This document shows positions 49,653 to 59,275 of a stretch of 64,000 bases of DNA, piece by piece (within the stretch, counting starts at the first letter, position 1; the number at the start of each line of letters is the position of its first letter). Under the pieces are notes generated by a model, which was not told the origin of the DNA, made no database searches, and saw nothing but the letters and a program-made list of their open reading frames with translations. The DNA lies in assembly GCA_963703015.1 (NCBI GenBank), contig OY969779.1:1798001-1862000 (forward strand), given 5' to 3'. The position numbers and the translations under genes were made by a program. The DNA comes from Methanobacterium_B sp963703015. Its GTDB lineage: Archaea; Methanobacteriota; Methanobacteria; Methanobacteriales; Methanobacteriaceae.

Positions 49653-50177
49653 TTAAATCCTCCCTTTGAAATTAAGGGATTTACATGCGGAATCCCCCAG
49701 TTTAATTATCTGCGCATTGAGATCGTTTTTCTCCACATCAACTAACATCACAGTTGGATCTGACAATCTGGGAACTGTTGGACTTCCAGGATTTAAAAGC
49801 ACCACGTTTTCAAGTTCTTTTATAAATGGTGTATGGGTGTGTCCAGTTACCAGAACATCGACTCCCATTTCCATCCCTATGTACTTCAACTGTTGTGTAT
49901 CGCCACGGGGATAAACTTCACCATGATCCAGACCAATTGTGAAGTTTTCCACATTTATTATTTCCCTTTTTGGAATTTTTAGTCCGTACATCCTGTCCAT
50001 GTTGCCCTGTACACAGATTGTTGGGGCAATGCCCTCTAGCTCTTCAAGAACGTCTCTTGAAACCAGATCTCCTGCATGCATAATCATTTCAACACCTTTG
50101 AAAACTTCAAAAACTTTTTCTGGTATTTTGTTTGCTCTCTCAGGGATGTGTGTGTCTGATATTAAACCAATTAACAT
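49653..50177 (-). CDS. YfcE/MJ0936-type metallophosphodiesterase
   Basis: 174 residues. The metal-binding motifs are in order: ISDTHIPE, MHAGDLV, VQGNMDR (GNxD/E), DHGE and TGHTHTPF. These match the YfcE/MJ0936 class that hydrolyses artificial phosphodiesters with Mn or Ni; the natural substrate is unknown. It overlaps the promoter side of the topA spacer and is followed by rlmE at a 2-nt gap. Confidence 0.92.
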   Translation of the reverse strand: MLIGLISDTHIPERANKIPEKVFEVFKGVEMIMHAGDLVSRDVLEELEGIAPTICVQGNMDRMYGLKIPKREIINVENFTIGLDHGEVYPRGDTQQLKYIGMEMGVDVLVTGHTHTPFIKELENVVLLNPGSPTVPRLSDPTVMLVDVEKNDLNAQIIKLGDSACKSLNFKGRI

Positions 50178-50532
50178 GATATTTTCCCCATATCATAAAT
50201 TCAATTTTTCTTATTTTCATTACATCCACATTATCTGTAATTAATAGCTAAAGTAGATTTGATTTAAAAAAAATTAGTTCAATTTACTCATATTTTATAT
50301 ATTTAGGATTACGTTGTGTAAGTAGAACTATTTAATTTATTTTTGCTTTTCAGATATTTGGGTATATTATATATATGTCCGAGTTTTTATATTATAGAAA
50401 GTCCAAGTAATCTGATCATAAATCAGAAAATGGAATAATTTTTAGATGTATAATAATTATAATGGGTCATGATCTAATGGTCATGATTTGAATTCATTGT
50501 TATTGTTTGTTAAACAGCTTGTGAGTGATATA
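50178..50532. other. spacer between divergent phosphodiesterase and topA
   Basis: AT-rich with several TATA-like runs (ATTATATATATG near 50370). A 9-bp direct repeat GGTCATGAT occurs at 50465-50473 and 50479-50487, just before topA. An inverted CTGAT-N5-ATCAG is near 50414. No gene is called. Confidence 0.4.
50465..50487 (+). promoter_or_regulatory. direct repeat upstream of topA, possible operator
   Basis: Two copies of GGTCATGAT 14 bp apart start to start, each with the palindromic core TCATGA, between the likely TATA and the topA start. Regulatory role is speculative. Confidence 0.3.
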
Positions 50533-52860
50533 ATGCATGAAGTTATAATATGTGAGAAACCCAAAGCTTCTGAGAAGATTGCTTCGGCTCTTTCAAAAAA
50601 TTCGACCAAAAAAAAATATAAAAAAGTTTCTTACTATGAATTTGAAGAAAATGGAAATAAAACAACTGTTTTAACTGCAGTAGGTCATTTATATTCACTT
50701 GCTCCTAAAAATAAAAATAAAGGAAGATTATTTGATGTTGAATGGGTTCCTTTATACGCGAAAGACAAGAAAAAGAAATATGTTAAAGATTATGTCGATG
50801 CAATTAAGAAATTCTCAAAGAATGCAGACAGATTTGTGCATGCATGCGATTATGATATAGAAGGAACCCTTATAGGTTACAATGCATTGAAATATGCTTG
50901 TGGAGAAAATAGTCTTGATAACGCTGTTAGAATGAAATTTTCCACACTTACAGATGAAGATATAACTGCAGCATATGAAAAACCATTGGATATTGATTTT
51001 AATCAGGTTGACAGTGGAATTGCAAGACATGTTCTAGATTTTCTCTTTGGTGTTAACATCTCAAAATCACTCACAGAATCTGTTATGGAGACAACCAAAC
51101 GTTACATTCAACTTTCTGCTGGCCGTGTGCAAACACCAACCCTTGCCATACTCGTGGAAAGGGAAAAGGAGATTCAAAAATTTGTACCAGAACCTTACTG
51201 GATGATCAAAGCAGATCTCGATGTTCCAGGAATAGAAGAGTTGGTTACAGCTGATCATAAAGCTGGAAAAATCTTCGAGAAAAATGTTGCCGACGAAATA
51301 TTTGCAGACTGTGAGGGGAAGAATGCTGTGGTTGATGGCATAGATGTTAGGGAAACTGTCAAGGCACCTCCTTTCCCATTCGATCTGGGATCACTCCAGT
51401 CTGAAGCCTATGCAGTGTTTGGGTTCAGTCCTAAAAAAACCCAGCAAATTGCTCAAAACCTTTATACAGAGGGTTTCACATCATATCCACGTACATCTTC
51501 ACAGAAACTTCCCAAGAGTATTGGTGTGGATAAAATTCTCAAAAAACTCAGCTACAGTGGTTCATTTAGGAATCAAATATCCAAACTCAAAACACCTTAC
51601 ATACCAAATGAGGGTAAGAAAACTGATGCAGCACACCCTGCAATTCACCCAACTGGCGTTATTCCAAAGGAATTATCCACTGATGACAGAAAGCTCTACG
51701 AACTTATAACCTACAGATTCATTTCAGTATTTGGAGAAAATGGAGTATTAGAATCCATGAAAACGAATCTGAAAATAGGTGATCAGGACTTCAGCTTTTC
51801 AAGAAAAAGAATGGCAAAGATGGGTTGGATGGAATTAACTCCATTTAAAAAGGCAGAAAATGACAGTTTCCCATCCATAAGTAAGGATGATGAATTGCTT
51901 GTGGAAGCTGTTAGGAGTGAAGAGAAAGAAACCAAACCACCTGCAAGATACAATCAGGCTTCACTCATAAGGGAACTGGAAAAAAGAGGTCTTGGAACTA
52001 AATCTACACGTGCAAATATTATATCAATTCTTTACGACCGTAAATTTGTGGAAGGTAAAAAGATAAAGGTAAATGAACTTGGAGAACACCTCATAGACAC
52101 TTTGAAGGAGTACTCCAATAAAATTACAAGCGAAGAAATGACAAGGGAATTTGAAACCCGACTTGAAGACATTATTGAAGGCTCTGTAAATAAGGACAAT
52201 ATCATAGAAGAGGCAAAGGTTGAACTCACTTCAATACTGGATGATATAGATAAGAACAAAGCTGTGATTGGTGAGCAACTTTACAAATCCTACAGGGAAA
52301 GTAGGGTAGTTGGTAAATGTAAATGTGGAGGTAATTTAGTATTGATAGATTCTCCGAGGAGTAACAGTTTTGTTGGTTGCTCAGGGTATCCAGAATGTAA
52401 ATCTACATTTTCATTACCTAGGGGTGCTACAATACTTAAAACAACTTGTGAAGAATGTGGTCTTCCAATGATCTCATTTGGAAAACCAAGACAAAGGGCT
52501 TGTTTAGATCCTAAATGTGGTAAAGATGGGCAGGAACCATCAAATGAAATTGTGGGATTATGTCCGGAGTGTGGAAAGGATTTAATCAAACGTTCAGGAC
52601 GTTATGGAGAATTTATAGGATGTTCGGCGTTTCCTAAATGCAGATATACTCGGTCGTTGGATGAACCTGCACCTGACATTTCAGGAGTTCCATCTTCAAC
52701 AAATAAACCTGTAAAGGCAGCTGCTAAAAAATCAAGTAAAACAGCTGTAAAAAAGGCAACTCCAAAAAAATCCAATAAAACCGGTGTTAAAAAGGCAACT
52801 CCAAAAAAATCTTCCAGAAAAATCACAAAATCCCGGAAGGTTTCCAAGAGATCATCCTAA
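50533..52860 (+). CDS. topA: DNA topoisomerase I (type IA)
   Basis: 775 residues from the ATG at 50533. An in-frame start at 50488 would add 15 unrelated residues before the conserved HEVIICEKPKASEKIA. It relaxes negative supercoils. The toprim acidic motif is DYDIEG (106-111) and the catalytic Tyr is Y318 in TSYPRTSS. Three Cys4 zinc ribbons follow (about 595-700), beginning CKCGG, CEECG and CPECG. The last 45 residues are a Lys/Ala/Pro/Ser tail with repeated KKATPKKS, reminiscent of histone H1 tails, likely for DNA binding. Confidence 0.95.
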   Translation: MHEVIICEKPKASEKIASALSKNSTKKKYKKVSYYEFEENGNKTTVLTAVGHLYSLAPKNKNKGRLFDVEWVPLYAKDKKKKYVKDYVDAIKKFSKNADRFVHACDYDIEGTLIGYNALKYACGENSLDNAVRMKFSTLTDEDITAAYEKPLDIDFNQVDSGIARHVLDFLFGVNISKSLTESVMETTKRYIQLSAGRVQTPTLAILVEREKEIQKFVPEPYWMIKADLDVPGIEELVTADHKAGKIFEKNVADEIFADCEGKNAVVDGIDVRETVKAPPFPFDLGSLQSEAYAVFGFSPKKTQQIAQNLYTEGFTSYPRTSSQKLPKSIGVDKILKKLSYSGSFRNQISKLKTPYIPNEGKKTDAAHPAIHPTGVIPKELSTDDRKLYELITYRFISVFGENGVLESMKTNLKIGDQDFSFSRKRMAKMGWMELTPFKKAENDSFPSISKDDELLVEAVRSEEKETKPPARYNQASLIRELEKRGLGTKSTRANIISILYDRKFVEGKKIKVNELGEHLIDTLKEYSNKITSEEMTREFETRLEDIIEGSVNKDNIIEEAKVELTSILDDIDKNKAVIGEQLYKSYRESRVVGKCKCGGNLVLIDSPRSNSFVGCSGYPECKSTFSLPRGATILKTTCEECGLPMISFGKPRQRACLDPKCGKDGQEPSNEIVGLCPECGKDLIKRSGRYGEFIGCSAFPKCRYTRSLDEPAPDISGVPSSTNKPVKAAAKKSSKTAVKKATPKKSNKTGVKKATPKKSSRKITKSRKVSKRSS

Positions 52861-53179
52861 ATTTTAAAAATTTTTTTTATTTTCATTGATCATTATTAGA
52901 ATTTTCAATGGGGCTCAATATTTTTGGTTTTTAATTGTATCTAGTTATTTAAATGCTTAATAAACAGCAATTAGTACCTGTTTAAAGTATTGATAATTTT
53001 AAATTTATCCACGATAATGGACTGATATTCCCACAATTCTGGATAAAATTTAATGAATATTTGAGAAATATCCATTTTTTTAGTTTATTTTTACCGAAAA
53101 AATAAAAAGATATAATATTTAGTATACTAATGTGAAACAATAGAGAATTTAAAAAAAGTCATGGATCACAGGAGATAAT
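52861..53179. other. spacer with topA terminator and aglB promoter
   Basis: A run of eight T (52871-52878) ends topA. A BRE-like ACCGAAAAAA and a TATA-like GATATAATATT lie near 53092-53118, well placed for aglB. Nothing else was seen. Confidence 0.45.
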
Positions 53180-55630
53180 ATGAGTGCAAAAGATTTGATT
53201 AGCAAATACAAACCAATAATTATCATTCTTATATTGTTTTTCCTCGTGTTTTTCATAAGAGCTGAAGCGGCAGCCATAAATGGTGTGCCAGATCAGATGA
53301 AAGCTTACTACGAGGATCAAAACGGACAACCCTACTTCAGTGAAATGGACTCCTACTACAATTTAAGGTTAACTGCGGATCTGCTTGATCATGGTTACCT
53401 TGGTGACACCAAGATCAACGGAACTCAATGGGATCTTCATTCGTCATTCCCATCGGGACAAAGTGCAGAGTATCCTCCTTTAATCTCAATCATAACTGTC
53501 GGGGCCTATAAACTTGCAAATGCATTTGCAAAAGTTCCATTAGCGGCGGTAGCCTTTTGGATGGGGGCTTTCGTCGGCTCATTGGCAGTTATACCGGCCT
53601 ATTTACTAATAAGGCGTATTACAAATGATTATGGTGGCGTTGCAGCAGGATTACTTGTTGGTCTTGCTCCAGCATATTTCTCCCATACATTTGCAGGATT
53701 CTTTGATACAGACATGTTCAACATGTTGTTACCATTACTGGTGGTATACTTCTTCGTTTTAAGCATACTTGCCACGGATATCAAGAAAAAAACCATTTTT
53801 GGAGCATTATCAGCATTTTCAATGATGATATTCACAATGGCTTGGCAGGGATGGTGGTACATATTCTATATAATCATAGGATCGGCTGTAGTTTACTTGA
53901 TACTCACCAAGTTTGTGTTCAATTTAGAAGCTAAACCTATGGTTGGGAACTTCAAGGGCAATATTCTGAGCAAATTTGCATGGTTCAAAGATAAGCCAGA
54001 TCTTTACACCTTGATAATATTCGTAGCTCTGAGTTTGTTACTTATGGGACTATTCTTAGGTGTCTCTGGATTGGTATCAGCACTCACAGAACCAGTGAGT
54101 GTAAGTAAAATCCAATCAACAGTTGGAACATCTTCATATCCTAACGTTTATGTATCTGTTTCAGAACTCCAGATTCCTGGATTATCAGATATAATTAACG
54201 GGGTGGGCGGTTACTTACCATTCATATTCGGAATTTTAGGTATTGTAGCGTTAATTTGGAGATTCTTTACCATAGATAAAGTCAAAGAAGAAGAGCCTAC
54301 AAAAAAGAGAAAGCCTAGAAGGAAGAGCAGATCTAAACGTAAAGAGGAAGCTAAAGAAGAAAAACCTGCTGAAAAACCTGAAGTTAAGCTTGACATAGTC
54401 TCATTGAAAAGAAATTACATACTGTACACTGTGTTATTTGGCGTATGGCTTGTAATAACAATTTACGCTATGACCAAGGGTGTTAGGTTCATTGAAAACT
54501 TTTCATTACCTATAACACTTACAGCAGGAATATTCGTGGGACTTCTATATTACTATGTGAAGGATCATGTGCAGAATGTTTCATACCAGAAGATCATCAT
54601 GGCTGTTGTTATAATAGCAGTTGCATTTGCACCTGTGACATCAGCATATGCCATATCCAATTCAGTGGTTCCAGGAACAGATGATTCAATGGTCAACTCC
54701 CTCTTGTTCATCAAGAACACCACTCCAAGCAACACTGTTATAACATCATGGTGGGACTATGGACATCTATTTACAGATGTAGCAGACAGGGCCGCAACAT
54801 TTGATGGGTCATCTCAGAACAGTCCAAGAGCTTATTGGGTTGGTAAGGCGCTGTTAACAGATAATGAAACTTTATCTGCAGGAATTCTTAGAATGCTGGC
54901 ATCGAGTGGTGACATAGCTCCGCAAACTTTGGATAATTATACCAACAGTTCTGCAAAGAGTGCGGATATCCTAAACAGCATTTTGGGATTGAATAAAGCG
55001 GATGCCATCACTGCAATGACTTCTCAGTATGGACTCACGCAGGATCAGGCACAGACAATAGCACAGTACACCCATCCAGATAACCCGACACCACATGTCT
55101 TTATCACAAGTTCAGACATGGTTGGAAAAGCCGGATGGTGGTCTTACTTTGGAAGTTGGAACTTCACAAGCAACAACGGAACAAACTATCAGTACTTAGC
55201 TTCACAGCTAAACTCAACAACCATTAACAACAAAACCCTTTACATTGGAGGCAACGCAGTTGTTGCCCAGCAAAATGGTACGAGTTACAGTGCAGGAATT
55301 ATTGATACGACAGCATTAAAAACCAACGATACAAATGCCATAGTAACACAGATATCCAATGAATTAACCAGTGGAAACGGATCTCTATTAATAGAGCCAC
55401 ACACACTGACAATAATAAACAGCAACAACATTACACAGCAAGTCGTTTCGAATTCAAGTCAGTATTCCATACTTCTGATTAACCAGAACAACACCCTCAT
55501 AGGTGTTGCCATGAACAAAGAACTGGAAAATTCCATGTTCACTAGACTGTTCTTCGAGGGAGGGGCAGGTTTAACACAGTTCAAGGCATTGTATGGTCAG
55601 CCAGGAGTAATGGTTTGGGGTGTGAGTTAA
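53180..55630 (+). CDS. aglB: dolichyl-phosphooligosaccharide-protein glycotransferase AglB
   Basis: 816 residues, STT3/AglB type, transfers a lipid-linked glycan to Asn in N-x-S/T of surface proteins outside the membrane. About thirteen transmembrane helices come first, with the metal-binding EMDSYYNLR loop after helix 1. The soluble C-terminal domain starts with the acceptor motif WWDYG at 524-528. A strongly charged Lys/Arg/Glu loop of about 35 residues (around 373-408) interrupts the helices. GGAG precedes the ATG. The Asn/Thr-rich adhesin and PKD proteins in this window are likely substrates. Confidence 0.95.
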   Translation: MSAKDLISKYKPIIIILILFFLVFFIRAEAAAINGVPDQMKAYYEDQNGQPYFSEMDSYYNLRLTADLLDHGYLGDTKINGTQWDLHSSFPSGQSAEYPPLISIITVGAYKLANAFAKVPLAAVAFWMGAFVGSLAVIPAYLLIRRITNDYGGVAAGLLVGLAPAYFSHTFAGFFDTDMFNMLLPLLVVYFFVLSILATDIKKKTIFGALSAFSMMIFTMAWQGWWYIFYIIIGSAVVYLILTKFVFNLEAKPMVGNFKGNILSKFAWFKDKPDLYTLIIFVALSLLLMGLFLGVSGLVSALTEPVSVSKIQSTVGTSSYPNVYVSVSELQIPGLSDIINGVGGYLPFIFGILGIVALIWRFFTIDKVKEEEPTKKRKPRRKSRSKRKEEAKEEKPAEKPEVKLDIVSLKRNYILYTVLFGVWLVITIYAMTKGVRFIENFSLPITLTAGIFVGLLYYYVKDHVQNVSYQKIIMAVVIIAVAFAPVTSAYAISNSVVPGTDDSMVNSLLFIKNTTPSNTVITSWWDYGHLFTDVADRAATFDGSSQNSPRAYWVGKALLTDNETLSAGILRMLASSGDIAPQTLDNYTNSSAKSADILNSILGLNKADAITAMTSQYGLTQDQAQTIAQYTHPDNPTPHVFITSSDMVGKAGWWSYFGSWNFTSNNGTNYQYLASQLNSTTINNKTLYIGGNAVVAQQNGTSYSAGIIDTTALKTNDTNAIVTQISNELTSGNGSLLIEPHTLTIINSNNITQQVVSNSSQYSILLINQNNTLIGVAMNKELENSMFTRLFFEGGAGLTQFKALYGQPGVMVWGVS

Positions 55631-55904
55631 AACACCTCCATTTTTTTTATTTTTAATTGAAACTGTCCCAATTAAAAACTGTTTTTAAGTGGAAGACATA
55701 CAATTAATTTGTAAAAATTATGGTTCAAATTGAATCCCATGGATTAACTTATTAATTAAATCGGATCAAAGAAGATATACTACTAAATATATAGTACTAA
55801 ATGCAATTTGATGATCTTGTAACATTTCAAAATACTGTTCTTGTCATCAATTTAATGGTTAATTTCAGTTTATTATCATCTTAAACTAATTTTATGTGAG
55901 TTTT

Positions 55905-56999
55905 ATGGCTATTGAAGATAGAATAAGAGAAATTGAAGAGGAGATCAAGAAAACTCCCTACAACAAGGCAACTTCCCACCATGTAGGAAAGTTAAAGGCC
56001 AAGGTTTCCAAGCTTAAAGAAGATGCTCTAGCAAGGAGCAGTTCTGGAACTAAAGGCAAAGGTTTTCATGTTAAAAAGAGTGGTGATTCCACAGTTGTTC
56101 TTCTTGGATTTCCATCTGTGGGTAAATCAACAATATTGAACCAACTTACCAATGCAGAATCCAAAACAGGAGCTTATGAATTCACAACCCTGGACATAGT
56201 TCCTGGTGTGATGCACTACAGAGGAGCAAAAATACAGATACTGGATATTCCTGGAATTATCACAGGAGCATCCAAGGGTAAGGGCAGAGGTAGGGAAATA
56301 TTGTCAGTGGCTCGTAACGCAGATTTCATACTCATGGTTCTGGACATTTTTAACCCACAACACATGAAAGTTATCTTAGACGAACTTAGAAATATAGGTA
56401 TTAGGGCAAATGAGCGGCCTCCAAACATCACAGTCAAACAAAACAAAATGGGTGGAATTAACCTTATTAACACTGTTCCACTGACTAAACTAGATGATAA
56501 AACTATAAGATCCATTCTTAATGAGTACGGAATACATAGTGCAGATGTACTTATAAGGGAAGATGCCACCATCGATAGATTTGTGGATTCCATGGATCCA
56601 AGTTGTATCTATGTGCCCATGCTTGTGGTAATAAATAAAATCGATCTTGCAGATGAAAAGTACATCGAAGAACTAAAAACTAAAATGACCGATGCAATGT
56701 TCATAGCAGCAGATAAAGGCATCAATGTCGATGAACTTAAAGACGAAATATTTGAAAGATTACAATTAATACGCCTATATTTAAAGCCTCAGGGTAAAAA
56801 AGCAGATCTAGAAGAGCCAATGATAATCAGACAAGGTTCAACAGTAGGTGATGTTGCAGCAAAATTGCACAGAGATTTTGTCAGAAACTTCCGACATGCC
56901 AAGGTTTGGGGACCTTCTGTTAAATTTCCAGGACAGAAGGTTGGATTGGAACATGTGCTGCAGGATAGAGATATTTTAAGACTTATCATTAAAAAGTGA
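55905..56999 (+). CDS. DRG/OBG-family GTPase with TGS domain
   Basis: 364 residues from the ATG at 55905; a GTG at 55896 is possible. A helical N-terminus (RIREIEEEIKKTPYNKATSH) is followed by the G domain: G1 GFPSVGKST, G3 DIPGIITGA, G4 NKIDLA. The C-terminal TGS domain contains VGDVAAKLHRDFVRNFRHAK. This is the archaeal counterpart of eukaryotic DRG proteins, which associate with ribosomes. Precise function in archaea is unknown. Confidence 0.95.
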   Translation: MAIEDRIREIEEEIKKTPYNKATSHHVGKLKAKVSKLKEDALARSSSGTKGKGFHVKKSGDSTVVLLGFPSVGKSTILNQLTNAESKTGAYEFTTLDIVPGVMHYRGAKIQILDIPGIITGASKGKGRGREILSVARNADFILMVLDIFNPQHMKVILDELRNIGIRANERPPNITVKQNKMGGINLINTVPLTKLDDKTIRSILNEYGIHSADVLIREDATIDRFVDSMDPSCIYVPMLVVINKIDLADEKYIEELKTKMTDAMFIAADKGINVDELKDEIFERLQLIRLYLKPQGKKADLEEPMIIRQGSTVGDVAAKLHRDFVRNFRHAKVWGPSVKFPGQKVGLEHVLQDRDILRLIIKK

Positions 57000-57079
57000 T
57001 CCAGCCGACCAGAATGACAGGATTTCTTTTGTAAGAAGAATTTTTATACAATAAAAAACAATAGTAGAATGGTGAAAAA

Positions 57080-57859
57080 ATGGAACTGGACGATATAATT
57101 GTTTCAAAAGCGATAATTGAAGAATATATGCAAGATTTCCTTGATTACACGGATATGGATGTTGCTATAGGTGGGGGCGGCCCTGCAGGACTTACAGCAG
57201 GCTATTATCTGGCTAAAGCAGGCTATAAAGTAGCTTTATTCGAAAAAAAGCTTTCCATGGGTGGTGGAATGTGGGGCGGCGGTATGATGTTCAACAAGAT
57301 CGTTGTCCAAGAAGAAAGTAAACGAATCCTTGAAGAGTTTGGAATAAAAACCAAGGAGTACAGTGAAGGTTACTTCGTTGCTGATTCAATTGAATGCGTA
57401 TCCACCATATGTTCAAAGGCAGTTCAGGCAGGATTAAAAATCTTCAACCTCATGGCAATAGAAGATGTGATGATGAAGGACAAGGGTGTTGAAGGAGTTG
57501 TACTCAACTGGGCAGCAGTTCAAATGGGAGGATTACACGTAGATCCGCTAACAGTAAGATCTAAAGCAGTAATAGATGCAACAGGACATCCATGTGAAGT
57601 TGTGAAAATCCTAGAAAATAAGATGGAAGTCGAATTAGAAACTGAAACCGGTAAGATCATGGGTGAAAAATCCATGTGGGCTGATAAAGCCGAAAGTTTA
57701 GTTGTTGACAACACAACAGAGGTTTATCCTGGACTTTACGTGACCGGAATGGCTGCAAATGCTGTCCATGGATCTCCAAGGATGGGTCCAATATTTGGTG
57801 GTATGCTCTTATCAGGAGAAAGGGTTGCCCAGGTCATTATAGAAAAATTTGATAAATGA
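57080..57859 (+). CDS. thi4: Thi4-type thiazole synthase (sulfide-dependent form)
   Basis: 259 residues. The FAD/NAD-like dinucleotide motif GGGGPAGLTAGYYLAKAG (about 32-49) and GGGMWGGGMMFN define Thi4, which makes the thiazole of thiamine from NAD, glycine and sulfur. At the position of the yeast sulfur-donor Cys this protein has H153 (in GGLHVDPL), as in methanogen enzymes that use free sulfide as catalyst rather than being consumed. GGTGA precedes the ATG. The AK6-like gene follows after 4 nt. Confidence 0.93.
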   Translation: MELDDIIVSKAIIEEYMQDFLDYTDMDVAIGGGGPAGLTAGYYLAKAGYKVALFEKKLSMGGGMWGGGMMFNKIVVQEESKRILEEFGIKTKEYSEGYFVADSIECVSTICSKAVQAGLKIFNLMAIEDVMMKDKGVEGVVLNWAAVQMGGLHVDPLTVRSKAVIDATGHPCEVVKILENKMEVELETETGKIMGEKSMWADKAESLVVDNTTEVYPGLYVTGMAANAVHGSPRMGPIFGGMLLSGERVAQVIIEKFDK

Positions 57860-57863
57860 TCAA

Positions 57864-58415
57864 ATGTCAGTCATCTTAATCACAGGAACACCTGGAACAG
57901 GGAAAACCACAGTATCAAAGCTACTTTCCCAAAGACTTTCCATTTCACTGGTTGCAGTAAACGATCTTGTGGAGGAGAAACACCTTTATCATGGTCACGA
58001 TCCAGAAAAGGGATACAAAGAAGTGGACATGGAAGATCTTTGCCAGGAACTAACAACCATTATAAAAAATTCCCCAGAAACTGGCCTTATTATTGAGGGA
58101 CATCTGGCACATTTTTTAGAGAATTCCAATTTAATAGACTGTGTAGTGGTTTTAAGAGCAAGACCAGATATTCTTAGAAAACGTCTATTAAAAAGGAATT
58201 GGCCTGAATCTAAGGTAACTGAAAATGTTGAGGCCGAGGCACTTGACATCTGTACATTTGAAGCTGTGGAAAACCATGGAAACAAGGTTAACGAAGTGGA
58301 TACAACAGATTTAGAAGTTGAAGATGTCGTGGATATGATGGTAAAAATTGTTGATGGAGAAGAACATATTCCTCCAGGGAATGTGAATTTTTTAGAGTAC
58401 CTGTACAAGAGTTAG
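57864..58415 (+). CDS. AK6/Fap7-like adenylate kinase
   Basis: 183 residues from the ATG at 57864; an upstream TTG would overlap thi4. The P-loop ITGTPGTGKTTVSKLL, the AMP-binding region YHGHDPEKGYKEVDMED and IIEGHLAHF match AK6/Fap7, which in eukaryotes and archaea acts in small-subunit maturation with uS11. It is cotranscribed with thi4, whereas the downstream rnp4 cluster has its own promoter region. Confidence 0.92.
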   Translation: MSVILITGTPGTGKTTVSKLLSQRLSISLVAVNDLVEEKHLYHGHDPEKGYKEVDMEDLCQELTTIIKNSPETGLIIEGHLAHFLENSNLIDCVVVLRARPDILRKRLLKRNWPESKVTENVEAEALDICTFEAVENHGNKVNEVDTTDLEVEDVVDMMVKIVDGEEHIPPGNVNFLEYLYKS

Positions 58416-58659
58416 ATGTTTTCATGTTGGAGTGATGAAATATAATTTATCAGTACCATTGCAAGTTTTATTATCATGATGTTCTAAATGGGAAAGCTTT
58501 TTAAATGGTAATGTGAATAAACTATAATATTATTCTTAAGTTACAGTTCTAAATTTTAAGGGATCTACTCCTTAAGGATTCAAAACCCTATGAGCTAAAA
58601 TTTTTAAGATTAATAGTTCTATATTCTGGTAACTTTTGTTTACCATGAGAGGTTAAACT

Positions 58660-59058
58660 TTGAGAAGGGGAAGAAGACCAAAATGGATGTTAAAAATAGC
58701 TGAAGAAAGAATAAACATCCTTTTTAGTAGGGCAAATGAAGAATTTAACCAACATCCTGAAAGATCTCACCGTTACGTTGAGATGGCTCGAAACATAGCA
58801 AAGAAGTACAACCTCAAGCTACCAGACAAATGGAACAGAAGGTTCTGCCACAGCTGCCATCAATTCCTGAAACCCGGATTGAACTGCAGAGTAAGATTAA
58901 TAAATTCAAGCGTCGTAATTAAATGCCTTGACTGTGGACATGTTGCCAGAATTCCATACATAACTGAAAAAAAAGAAAGAAGGAGGAGGAAAATTGAACA
59001 TTATAACGCCTCCAAAAAAGGAACTGATGAACAGATCACTTTCAACCATCACAATTAA
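58660..59058 (+). CDS. rnp4: ribonuclease P protein component 4 (Rpp21 homologue)
   Basis: 132 residues, TTG start with GAGAGGTT 7 nt upstream. It is a zinc protein of archaeal RNase P that aids pre-tRNA 5' maturation. The N-terminal helices (PKWMLKIAEERINILFSRA) bind Rnp1-type partners. The zinc ribbon has CHSC (about 68-71) and CLDC. A basic tail follows. The last 65 nt overlap the start of the YhbY-like gene in another frame. Confidence 0.93.
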   Translation: MRRGRRPKWMLKIAEERINILFSRANEEFNQHPERSHRYVEMARNIAKKYNLKLPDKWNRRFCHSCHQFLKPGLNCRVRLINSSVVIKCLDCGHVARIPYITEKKERRRRKIEHYNASKKGTDEQITFNHHN

Positions 59059-59260
59059 CATAGGAAAATCCAAAATAAATGACAATGTCATCGATGAAAT
59101 TAAAAGGCAACTCAAAGAAAATGAAGTTGTAAAACTTAGATTTTCAAAAGGTATATCTGCAGAGAAACAAAACTATATTACCGAGATCATTGAAAAATCT
59201 AATTCTAAACTTATTGATTTTAGAGGTAACGTTGCTGTAATATTCAAAAAAAAGAGGTAA
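58994..59260 (+). CDS. YhbY/CRS1-YhbY domain RNA-binding protein
   Basis: 88 residues, TTG start with GGAGGAGG 4 nt upstream. The CRM fold is recognisable from IGKSKINDNVIDEIKRQL and FRGNVAVIFKK, although the usual GxxG loop is degenerate here (FSKGIS). Such proteins bind pre-ribosomal RNA. The gene begins inside rnp4 (overlap 58994-59058), so translation is probably coupled. Confidence 0.85.
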   Translation: MNIITPPKKELMNRSLSTITINIGKSKINDNVIDEIKRQLKENEVVKLRFSKGISAEKQNYITEIIEKSNSKLIDFRGNVAVIFKKKR

Positions 59261-59275
59261 ATTAGGAGGATAAAT

